DNA of 64,000 nucleotides from Bugula neritina (taxonomy: Eukaryota > Bryozoa > Gymnolaemata > Cheilostomatida > Bugulidae), in NCBI GenBank assembly GCA_964035545.1, contig OZ037769.1, positions 4,750,429-4,814,428 of the forward strand, read 5' to 3'. Under the pieces are notes generated by a model. The model searched no databases and had not been told where the DNA came from. It saw only the letters and a list, made by a program, of their open reading frames with translations. A program made the translations under genes and the position numbers. This document shows, in pieces, positions 32,892 to 43,082 of the stretch. Position 1 is the stretch's first letter; the number at the start of each line of letters is the position of its first letter.

Positions 32892-35800
32892 TCATGATTT
32901 GGCCCTTTTCTTGCCTCTTGTCTCTTGTTCTGCTATCATTTTCTCAAGTTCTTGGGATTTTTCCTGGTCTATAATTTCCATTTCTCTCAATTTCTTTAAA
33001 AAGATGGTAATAAATTGCATTGTACAACTACTTTGAATATGATTGCATTAAGAATCTCAACAAAAAAATTGTGCATCGTTTTTCATAACCTGCCATTTGC
33101 TGGGCAGCCGCAAAGCTAGTGAAGATACTGATTTTAACAAAGTTCAATTAAAAATCTTTCAATACACAAAGTGTAGGTCATGATTCTCGTGTCTTCAGAC
33201 AGCTGTAGACTCAGAGATGGTAACAAGTCAGCTCTGGACATCCTGTGAGTTAATTTCCTTGTTAAAAACTTTGAATGTAACAAAGTTTCAGACTTGAAGC
33301 CTTATGGCAAAACTAAACCATGCTCAATTTATTTTCAAGGTGGCAATTTTATGATGTGCAAAAACACTAAATTATTTGGTCAGCTATCTTGGTACCATGT
33401 GTTTATTAACACTATGAACAACACAGAGTGTAAGAATATGAAACCATAAGTTGTTGGCCTGCTGAAAAAAATTTTCCATCAGGGATGCCAACTATAAACT
33501 CACAAACTCTACGTGTAAATTAGAGTCAATTATATTCATCAGACGAAATCGTTAATGTATTTTGAATCAATGGTGTGGTGTTACAGCAGATAAACATTTT
33601 TGATTTAATCTTTATTGCACAAACATTTAATAAAAAGAAATTATTCAGCTTGATGATAAAAACAGTCTCAAAGCCATGCCTAAAGGCAACCTGACTAGTA
33701 TTAACATATTATGTAATATTAAGTTATGATATTATATAATATTACTATAATATATTGGCTATGTAATTAACAAACTGCTTAGGCAACAGCGCAGCTTGTG
33801 CTTCATATCAACTCACCTGTGATATTTCAGTGCTAATGATTGGACGATATTTAGCACCTTGACCTAACGTAATCATTTCCTCAAGAAAGTTCTGTCTTTC
33901 TTCTATTTCTTTTTGCACTAAAAGAAAAATTTGAACACATGACAAAATGAACTCAATAAAGAAAATTACCTAAAAGTAAATTTTTACTAGCTGGCTAAAA
34001 GAACCCCATGTAGTTTTGTAAAACAAGATAATAAAATTAGCAAAAGCAACCAAATTTCACACCAAGATTGAAATACTACTAATTGCAAATGCAATTTGTA
34101 GAACTAAATAATACATTTGCTACTATTGGCTTAACATACGCTCTTCAAATCTATCTGCTTCCACATCATCAAGTCCAGCAAGCTGATCCCTCCACATTTT
34201 TTCTCTAGCAGCTTGTAGTGAGGCAGAAGTGGGAGGTGCTATATCCTCCCCATACGCCATCAGGTTACTAAGTCTATCTTTATCCTTCTGTGTTCTTGCC
34301 ACTACAGAATACAATTTCCAATACAATTGTATTCAATTTACAATAATGAAAAATATTAGCAACAAATAATTTTGTAGCAAGACGCTCTGAAAATAACTGA
34401 TTCGAACAATACATAGCTACAAAAACTAAAAATTAACAAATCCACCTTTTGCACTAAATTTGAACATGAACAAGACAAATACAAGTATAATTAAATATAA
34501 CAACTTTTATTATCTAAATGATCAGATGTTTATAAATTCTAGGGCCAATATCAAATTGTGTTCAATTTTATGGCTGCTTCTTCAGTCATAAATAAACAAG
34601 TAACCTGTAAGTAATTATTACCTTGTGGTCGTGGCTTATAATCTGTTCTTTCATATGCTCCCGAGGCAACAATAGCTTCCTTGTTTTTAACACCCCCAGA
34701 ATAATTACGTGGGTTTAGGACTTTAGGTGGTGGAGGTTTTGTTGCAGGTTTCCTTGGCTTGGCACTAGTTGTTGGGTGGCAAGTTGATGGCAATGACTGA
34801 CCACTACTTATCCTTGAATTTATTTGTCTTTGTTGGAAACTATTGAGTTTAGATTCTTGCATCATATCTGTTATAAAAATAATATTATATCAATATCATT
34901 TAATGATATCACTTTCTTTGTTACGTCAAATGATCATTTGATCAATTATTATTATTAAGTATGCAACATTAATGTCTCAAAAAATCTGTTACTGATGCTA
35001 GTGGCAAAGTTTAAACAAGACATTTAAATATTTGAATACTTGATTTTTGAAAATTACAGCAGGTTGTATCTTATGATTTAAAACCACAGTTAAAAAAAGC
35101 TGTAAAAAGCATACAATAGTCCATATGCCTAATTACCAATTTTTTAGACATAAGTAATATGCTAAGCACAATGACTACCAGCATCATCATGAATATTAGT
35201 ATGAGGACTACGTATTATTAGTATACCTACTAAAAAATAACATCACTATAAGTATTACTATTAATATAAATATTTATACTACTATTAATGCTAAACAAAG
35301 TCAATAATTAGTAATACTGTAGTGAGTAGTGCAAAGTACAAATACGGGAATCGCCCTCTCCCTACTCTTGGAATACTTAGACTCTTGTGTAGCAACCAAT
35401 TAGCAGCTCCGGAAGAGATGCTTCCGATTCACGTGACACTTCCCGGGTTATTAACATTATATCACGTTGTTGTAAGCGGAGGCTTGTAGTAGTAACATGT
35501 GTTAGTAGTTGACTCTTGTATAGGATAATTTGATGTGATGTTTGGTTTATGCTTTATTGTGGATAATAAATATAATTACTCGACAGCTACCCTAGTAATT
35601 GATAACAGAATAACCAGCTAACTATACGCAAGTAAATAACTCACGCTCAGTAATTGTACAAATTACTACAGTGGTGGCAGCGGTGGGATCTTGCGTATAG
35701 CAGTCATGGCAGAAGACGGCACGGAGCTACCCATTCTACTGAATGAAGGTGAGAGAGATAATGTTGATATACTTGTGGAACCAGTGGTGTTAGATGAAGA

Positions 35801-38640
35801 AGTGAGAATTCTTAGAGAGCATGGTGAAGATAGATACCGGCTGAAGGCGCCCACCTTCACCGGCGAAGAAGCAGTGGAGCAGTTCATCCAAGAATTCCAG
35901 GATGTGATGGAGATTGCAGAATGGCCGCCAAGGGTGGCGTTGCTAAAGCTCAGGATGGCGCTGACGGGCAAAGCTAAGCCGTACGGAGCGGGACCTGACA
36001 TAGACGGAATCTTTGCTTCCCTGCAGGCCCGTTTTGGCATCTCTCCCATAGATGCGCGGGCCCGTCTACAGAGGATGCGGCGTGATCCTCACACGTCACT
36101 AGAAGAGCACGCTGCCACGGTATACCCATTAGCGCAGATCGCATTCCGCGATCTGCCTCCGGTACACCGTGAGAGGTATACCTATGATGCCTTCGTGCAG
36201 TCCATCAACGACTTGGGGCTCCACCATCAACTCCAAGCGAGGGGAGTCACCACAGTCGAAGATGCACTTGCGGTGGGAGAAGCCTACCTCTTGGCAACTC
36301 ATATGCACCGCAACCGCGTGGCCTCCCGCCAGGTGACCACGGAGCACTCTACTGCTCACACCGAACTAAACGCGGAACCCTCCGCGGTGGCTAATGTGAA
36401 CCAGATGTCACTAGCGTCAAAAATCTCACAGATGACTGACATGCTAGATAAACTGGTCACCACATTAGCTTCCCCAAGCCAGGTAGATACTGCCCGTGAG
36501 CCTTGCGGGCCGCAGGTACAATCACCAGGCATGGGGCACCACTTCTGCTGGGAATGCGGAAGACCAGGACATTTCCAGAGAAACTGCCCTCAGCTCCCAC
36601 CAGGGTTAAACTACCCCGGCCCGCAGATGTTCCCACCTCCTGCGGGCCGTCTGTGAATCACCCAGGGAGGCCCGCGCGTCTGTCGCCCCGCTGGGCGCCG
36701 CGCGGAGATGCTGTGAAGTGGCGACCCCCGCGGCAAGTAGGCTCAAGCCACTCGCCGCCTGGGTCCTCTACGCCACTCCGGCACCAACACGGAGCCGGCA
36801 GACGGTTGACCACAGAGCCTGCGAGGGAAACGGTACAGGCGCCGCAAGGCGTATCGCCCCAACCTCGGCAGCTGGTCAATAGTCGCCGCCGACCGTGGAC
36901 CCCTCGACCCACAGCGAGGGAGGTGCAACCACGGCACACACAATTGCAGCCGCACGGAAGTAGCTACTTCCTACCAGGGAAGCTAGCCGGCAAGCCTGCC
37001 AACTTCCTCCTGGACTCCGGCTGCACCACCAACCTCCTTAGCCGTCAGTTCTTTGACACCCTCAGCACTAACGTCAGGGTTTCTCGTACTGCTACTATCC
37101 GCCCGCCATAAGTCCCCTATGGTTCAGAGCCCACCTCCTACTCCCGTCAACCCTAGCAACACCCCAGAAGTAGAAGAAACAACAATATCCCCTCTAACGG
37201 AGACCACTACAACCCCACCAAGGCCTAGCCAGCTGGCTAACGTAGAAGAGCGGCTTATAAGACTACAAGCCGAGTTCACACAACTTGCCCCTGACCTGCT
37301 GGATACGACGACAGGTCTATACCAGTTGAAGGACTCAGTGGGACGACTGAAGAGGCGGCTACGGGCCCGACAGGCTCGACACAGAGCACGGTCGCTACAA
37401 GAATCAGAGTCCAACCAATGAGAATGCCTGGGGTAGGCACCTTCGTTGAGCGATACTCGTTTGGAATGTGACAAGCGCTCCGACATTGGCCCGCGTGCTG
37501 GTAAGCACCCTCTCTCTTAATAGCTGACTAGATGTGTGTGATCGATCACCCTGTTGTCTTCTAATGTAAATGTTGTCGTGCTCAACTATTTCTTTTCTTA
37601 CTCTTCGTGGGTTTACTTATGTATGTTTTTCTTTTTGGATTATTGTATAGTTTTTCATTATGTGTTTTTTTTTTATTGTGTTATCAGAAAGTAGGGCTTT
37701 CTGCTGGGGGGGACGGTGTAGTGAGTAGTGCAAAGTACAAATACGGGAATCGCCCTCTCCCTACTCTTGGAATACTTAGACTCTTGTGTAGCAACCAATT
37801 AGCAGCTCCGGAAGAGATGCTTCCGATTCACGTGACACTTCCCGGGTTATTAACATTATATCACGTTGTTGTAAGCGGAGGCTTGTAGTAGTAACATGTG
37901 TTAGTAGTTGACTCTTGTATAGGATAATTTGATGTGATGTTTGGTTTATGCTTTATTGTGGATAATAAATATAATTACTCGACAGCTACCCTAGTAATTG
38001 ATAACAGAATAACCAGCTAACTATACGCAAGTAAATAACTCACGCTCAGTAATTGTACAAATTACTACAATACTAATGCTAATAAAGATATTATATTTTT
38101 ATTTAAACCATTGCTAATGCTTAGATTTAAATTTTTTGGTTATACTCTTATACTTATAGTAAATATCATACAATAATTAACAGTGCAATTATAACATGTG
38201 CACTTATTGATATTTGGAATTGGGTAATTTGAATTAATCTTTACTCTAACTCTGTGTAAAAATTTCACAATTATTATCACAATGAAACAATGACAATGAT
38301 CAATATTTACAATCACAATAATCAATAACTATAAGTATGAGTATAAATATAACTTAAACTTTGATTACTACCACTATCACTATGAGTCTGAGTATGACTA
38401 AGACTAAATTTAGGAGTATGAGTCAGACTCAATGAATATGATAATCAAACTTGCTGTCACTTCCTATGAGTGTGGCTCACAATGCCACTTTAGCTTAAAA
38501 ACAGAATTAGAGTTTATTTTGCCAAAAAAAGAAAAATTAAGCGTACTTTTTAAAAGCTTTTGTGTAGCTGGACTGTAGTTGGCCTGCTGCGAATTCCAAA
38601 AGCCTCCATTCTGAACGCGTTCATTTTTACTGGTCGCCAT
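32892..38640 (-). CDS. C22orf23: UPF0193 family protein (C22orf23/EVG1-like)
   Basis: Five exons in coding order, 38547-38640, 34622-34867, 34140-34301, 33817-33917 and 32892-32993, join without frame breaks into 234 residues (human about 217). Conserved family blocks are recognisable: YSPATQKLLK then MMQESKLNSFQQRQ across the first junction, SLPSTCHPTTSAKP, GAYERTDYKPRPQ, DRFEER, RQNFLEEMITLGQGAKYRP and STEISQKLREME. The C terminus is lysine/arginine-rich and the last third is probably coiled coil. The family's molecular function is, as far as I know, not established. Intron 1 (34868-38546) contains LTR element 1 in opposite orientation. Start chosen as the ATG at 38640, the first in frame and matching the family N terminus. 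Head-to-head with MTG1, 800 bp apart. Confidence 0.9.
35318..35670 (+). repeat. 5' LTR of element 1
   Basis: Begins TGTAGTGAGTAG and ends AATTACTACA. Same sequence by eye as 37717-38069. Confidence 0.95.
35672..35689 (+). other. Primer binding site, tRNA-Leu type
   Basis: TGGTGGCAGCGGTGGGAT starts one base after the LTR. Its complement ends CGCTGCC-A-CCA, the 3' end expected of a tRNA-Leu acceptor (5' GGCAGCG). Confidence 0.75.
35706..36656 (+). CDS. Gag of LTR element 1
   Basis: 316 residues from the first ATG after the primer site. An N-terminal acidic stretch leads to a Ty3/gypsy-type gag core (FTGEEAVEQFIQEF near residue 52; LRMALTGKA; YDAFVQSI) and one C-terminal zinc knuckle, CWECGRPGHFQRNC (CX2CX4HX4C). 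The gag stop lies just past a -1 frameshift signal (36605-36649). Forms the particle shell that packages element RNA. Base composition is GC-rich, unlike host exons. No frame breaks, so it could still be translated. Confidence 0.88.
   Translation: MAEDGTELPILLNEGERDNVDILVEPVVLDEEVRILREHGEDRYRLKAPTFTGEEAVEQFIQEFQDVMEIAEWPPRVALLKLRMALTGKAKPYGAGPDIDGIFASLQARFGISPIDARARLQRMRRDPHTSLEEHAATVYPLAQIAFRDLPPVHRERYTYDAFVQSINDLGLHHQLQARGVTTVEDALAVGEAYLLATHMHRNRVASRQVTTEHSTAHTELNAEPSAVANVNQMSLASKISQMTDMLDKLVTTLASPSQVDTAREPCGPQVQSPGMGHHFCWECGRPGHFQRNCPQLPPGLNYPGPQMFPPPAGRL
36605..36649 (+). promoter_or_regulatory. -1 ribosomal frameshift signal (gag to protease)
   Basis: Heptamer GTTAAAC (36605-36611) sits in the gag frame as G TTA AAC, followed by a 5-nt spacer and a perfect 10-bp stem, CGGCCCGCAG (36617-36626) with CTGCGGGCCG (36640-36649), loop 13 nt. 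The protease reading frame is open in exactly the -1 frame from here. GUUAAAC is the slippery site known from equine arteritis virus. Confidence 0.8.
36605..37111 (+). pseudogene. Truncated protease in -1 frame, element 1
   Basis: After the frameshift signal the -1 frame runs through a Pro/Arg-rich linker into an aspartic-protease start (FLPGKLAGKPANFLLDSG with catalytic Asp-Ser-Gly, then CTTNLLS), and stops at 37109-37111 soon after. The second half of the protease and all later pol domains are missing; this is the internal deletion junction. The product is unlikely to be an active protease. Confidence 0.8.
37112..37421 (+). pseudogene. Residual pol C-terminal region, element 1
   Basis: An open frame (running to a stop at 37419-37421) reads a Pro/Thr-rich segment, then a charged probable coiled coil (VEERLIRLQAEFTQL) and an Arg-rich tail. 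Position before the polypurine tract suggests a post-integrase pol tail or an extra 3' ORF. Assignment is inference. Confidence 0.45.
37706..37716 (+). other. Polypurine tract of element 1
   Basis: GGGGGGGACGG abuts the 3' LTR start TGTAGTG, the normal plus-strand primer position. Confidence 0.75.
37717..38069 (+). repeat. 3' LTR of element 1
   Basis: 353 bp, same as the 5' LTR by eye; followed by the ATAC target duplication. Confidence 0.95.
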
Positions 38641-39439
38641 TTTGAAGCTACTCCAAGACAACACTAGACTCCTTTAATGCATAAAAATCCATCACTGCTA
38701 AATTGGTACTTATCGATAATCTGAACGTCTAGCAAAAATAGATTCCAGCGTCATGCTATACTCGTTAAACGAAAAAACAACTCCAAATAATTTGTTTCAA
38801 ATTATCTGCTTATCCTATTTAGAAATGATTGTCATTATGATATAATCACTGAAATTAAATTAATTTTAGTTCAGTAGTTATAGTATGCAACTACAAAAAT
38901 GGTGGTAAGACCATCATCATAGAAATATAATATTTTATGATTATATTATAACAAAATTGTACCACGCTGAGTTATCAGCCTACCTTGACGTTTTATTTAA
39001 ACCAATGAATTAAAACCTTTTAATAAGGTGAAGGTCAGAAGCTACGCGGTTCACGCGTCCTTGCCATCAGGTTTCTTTCGCCCTTGGCCACCAGACCGCT
39101 TGATTCAGTACGCCATATTCATATTGATATTCATAATATTGTTCATGATATTCACTTTGATGTACTTATAGTTATACTTATGGTGTTATATGATATTATT
39201 TATTCTTTTATAGCCATCATGGCATTTGGCATAAACTTGCTGTTGTAGAGGAAATGTTTAAACATAGTCATAGTGATACTGATACTGATAGTGATAGTTT
39301 CATATTAAAATATGATATTTTAATAATAATTCATCAATTGCAAACAAATTGAAATTGAAATACATTTACTTTTACTTTTAGTGTTACTGTTACAATTCAC
39401 TTTCACTGAAAGTTCAACTTCAAGTTTGGAAATCTAAAA
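38641..39439. promoter_or_regulatory. Shared upstream region of UPF0193 and MTG1 genes
   Basis: 800 bp between the two divergent start codons, probably a bidirectional promoter region. A locally GC-richer patch at about 39010-39110 stands out. No TATA box assigned. Transcription starts are not visible from sequence. Confidence 0.45.
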
Positions 39440-42400
39440 ATGAGAGGTGCAAGACTAAGAGAGAGGTTTGCTTTTCCTCTTTACGATATGGCCACCTGGT
39501 TTCCAGGACACATGTACAAAGGTAAAGCGAAATTAAACTCATTACTTAAGTTACTTTTGGTCTGATTTTCAAACTGAAACTCAAACATTCACTTTCAGTT
39601 TCATATTTGTTGACAGAATTCAAAATTGAACTAAATTATTGCCATTTAGTTTTACTTTACATAATCACAAGGTTTTATAATAAATATAATAAAGGCTAAA
39701 TTGAAATTTATTTGATTAATCTCTCATTATAAGTGTAAGATTTTATTTTGACTCCAGTTCAATTTTTCGATGCAAGTACTTACTCAGTTTTGCTAATAAA
39801 TAACATGATATTAACACACCTCCACCTTGTAGGCATGATCATATGTGCATTGATAATCATTGTCAATGATCTTGTAGTTTGATCACTACAACACTGGGTC
39901 ATCTATGGCTATTTTATTTTGGTTAATCATTGGTGTGTGAACTCATATGATCATATTCCTTACAGGCATTCAAGGTATGCAGAAAAGAATTGGTGATATG
40001 GATTGCATTATTGAAGTTCATGATGCACGAATACCATTTACAGGAAGGAATCCAATCTTTGATAGACATGCCAAGATGAGACCACATATACTTGTTCTGA
40101 GTAAAGTAAGGTCAATCACCTTCCCACGTTTTGCAAAACTGGCTGCTTCTGCCTTTATATAGCTATGCTTGAACATGAATAAAATGATAAATTCCTGGTT
40201 TTTTCTTTGTGGTGAACAACAAAGTGTTAGCCTTTCTTTGTAAATACTTTAGTTATTGTGAGGTTGTGGAGAATTGGAAACGCAATCTATGGTTTCTGAG
40301 TAACTTCTAGCTTTGGGAAAGTGTTTTCTTTTTCAATTCAGTAGGATTCTGAATTTTTATAATGGCTTTAAGTAACTAGTATTCATTATTTCAAGTCAAA
40401 ATTTATATAATGCAATTGAATGCTGCCATTAAAAACGCTAGCCTTTCACATTATGAAATAGGAGCAGCAATATCACATTGATATGTCAGATATTTTCTTA
40501 TTACGGTTTGTCCTTAGTTTTCCCATGTGCATAGGTTGATCTTGTTGACAAGAAGTCTGTTCATTGGATGAAGAAAAACCCGGACAAGTTGGGAGCTACT
40601 GAAGTTATATTGGCTGATATGAAAAGACAGACCCTTCGAACTTCTAACTTGGTAATTGCAGAGTATGGATTGGTGCTCTTTTTACCTACCAGGGACCAGT
40701 TTGCACCAAATCGTATTTTGTCAGTGCTCAAATTTTTGCATCATAGCCTGATATTGCAATTGTTAAAGTTCAGTTACCTTATTCAATCGTTTTCTTTTAA
40801 AGAATTATGTTAAATGAAAAGGTTGTTAACAGCTCGTAGGTCAAAATTATGCCTCTTTTCTGTTTCGGCTTTTTCAAATAGTCTTGCTACAATTTTCACT
40901 CTCATCCATGTTTCACTGGTAACTATTATACCAGAGCCAAAAACACTGTGTTGCAGATGTCATAGTGTTTATGGTGTTCTTGTTAGTTATAGTTGTATTT
41001 TTTACAGCTTGTTGAGAAAATGTTAGAGGTTATTGATCACACAGACCGTTTTCATCGCTCTCGGGTAAGCTCATATTTTTTTAAGAGTTACATAATAAAG
41101 ATGTACAGTTTGTACTTGGTTTCAACTAGTAAACCTGATGTTATACTTGTGAACATTTTAGAAATTTGTTTAGCTAGAAGCTTGGTGATTTGCAGTTGAT
41201 AACTCAATCTGTGTAGTTCAACTGGCCATCATTCAATAATATACCCCGGAAAATTTAAAATTAAAACGCAATAAGTTTGTCAACTGTAAAGTATGTTTTC
41301 ACTTGTATGAATACTAGAAATTCTTTTGACTTTTTAACAGTTGTGATATCTCTAGTAAGTCAAGTTTTCATCATTCTGACCAAACTATGCAGAGTTTAAT
41401 TTTATGTAGCAAATTTGTAATCTGAAAAAGCATAAAAAGCTCTTGTTTTGCTATAAGAAAATTGTTCTACTATAGCTATAATTATTTCAAAAATAGACTG
41501 AGTTTGTTGAGTTATCTCAAAATTGCTGTGCATCAGAACATCTTTCTGTCAAACTGTTGGGTATATAGAATGTCGCATAAACTTTCAAGTTACTTTAATG
41601 GTGTTTTTTGCAGAGTGAATCGTATCACGTGTTAGTGGCTGGAATCCCGAATGTTGGTAAATCAACCCTCATCAATTATTTGAGAAATACAACTTTGAAA
41701 AAGAAAGGTTTGATTTTCTAAAGTGTCCCTTTTTCTTGTTTCTTTTCCTTTGTTTCTTTGTTCTCCTTCCTCTTTTTTCAAGATTTTTCATTTCTAAAAA
41801 TATGCTCCTTTTGTAGGCAAGTCCGCAAAAGTTGGTGGAATTCCTGGAATTACCAAGTCTGTTATGGAAAGGATCAAGGTATGCTTGAAATAGAGCATTT
41901 TTATGCCATTACCGTTATTTCCCGTTGGGACTTTTTAGTTAAAAAAACTTGTAATGCTTGAAAACATTAAAATGTCTTTGTGGGGACTTCTAGATTTGTG
42001 AGGACCCAAAAATATATTTGGTGGACACACCCGGTGTCCTGACGCCGAGAATTGAGTCGGCTGAGGTCGCCCTTCAACTTGCTGCCTGCAATACTGTACG
42101 CTCAGAAGTGTTAGGAGAGGAGCTCATCTGTGACTACATCCTTTATTATCTCAATAAGCACGGGTTAACTCTGTAAGTGTCGATTGGAGTATGGGTTAAC
42201 TGTATATGTGTCCATCGTCATTTATGGAACATTGTGATTGTGATTCCTTGAATATGGGTTAACTTGTGTGACTGTTGATTCCTGTTTTGTGCATCCTGGG
42301 TTTTCATGTTGCCTCTCTTAATTTAGTCCCGATACTAGTTTTTCTTATTTTATACATTCATCAGATACGTTGAGGAATATGGATTGAATGAGCCAATTGA

Positions 42401-43082
42401 CAATATTCATGAAGTCCTAAAAGCCATTGCAAGAAAATATGACAAGTACCTGAAACATCGTGTCTCTGGTGAGTGTGTGTGTCCTCATACTGGCGCCATT
42501 AGCAAATCAAAGAGAAAATATGTTAGTGAGTGATGTGTTCTTCTTATACTAGCGCCAATAAAAATTCAAATTATTTTGGCGAGTTTTTCGTGTTTCTGTT
42601 GTTTATCAAAACAGTAGTTTAAAACAGGCTAATCAGTGGTCATTACAGCTCTGTGAATCTGATGTAATGTAAAGCAGTTGCTTTCTTACAGTTTGCTAAA
42701 TGATGCACTATGGCCAACGCTCAGCGTATGATGAGATGTACATTTTTAATACTATATTATTGTGTTTGTTATTTCATGAAAATAGGGTTTCATGATAATT
42801 AAAATCTTGATTTGGCATTCAAGTTTCTCCATTTACTGAGATAATAGCAGGTGTTTAAAAAGTTGTAGTTGTGGAATATGATGTATTGGTACAATTTAAA
42901 ACTGATCACCCAACTAGCATTGACAATAAGGAGACTGCCTTGAACTGACCATCTCCTTTGTGAATTTTGCAGGAGAGTATCAAGTTCTGCCCAACTTTCA
43001 GTTTGCTGCTCATAAAATGCTCCACGACTTCAACAGGGGTCTCTTGGCAGAAGTAAACTTCAATTGGGGGATGATGTCATAG
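39440..43082 (+). CDS. MTG1: Mitochondrial ribosome-associated GTPase 1
   Basis: Nine exons, 39440-39521, 39966-40105, 40535-40651, 41008-41064, 41614-41707, 41817-41878, 41994-42172, 42365-42468, 42973-43082, give 314 residues (human about 334). Circularly permuted GTPase of the YlqF/MTG1 family: WFPGHMYKG at the N terminus, DARIPFTGRNP, then G4 as SKVD in LSKVDLVD (about 72-79), G1 GIPNVGKST (142-150), G2 Thr in GITKS, G3 DTPG (195-198). The C-terminal region (EEYGLNEP, HKMLHDFNRG) is the usual helical domain. The family acts in late assembly of the mitochondrial large ribosomal subunit on the matrix side of the inner membrane. The short N terminus is compatible with mitochondrial targeting (MRGARLRERF). 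No odd residues. Confidence 0.93.

Larger units (their letters stand above)
35318..38069 (+). mobile_element. LTR element 1: non-autonomous gag/protease element
   Basis: Two 353-bp LTRs (TG...CA) that look identical flank 2,046 bp of internal DNA, with a 4-bp target duplication ATAC (35314-35317, 38070-38073). The interior has a tRNA-Leu-type primer site, gag, a protease start in the -1 frame, a C-terminal pol remnant and a G-rich polypurine tract. Reverse transcriptase, RNase H and integrase are absent. It lies in intron 1 of the UPF0193 gene. Interior GC is far above the AT-rich host and its own LTRs. Identical LTRs imply a recent insertion, so proteins were presumably supplied in trans by a complete relative. 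Confidence 0.93.

Noticed and set aside
36658-36955. Minus-strand ORFs in element 1
   Set aside because: GC-rich antisense shadows of gag/protease.
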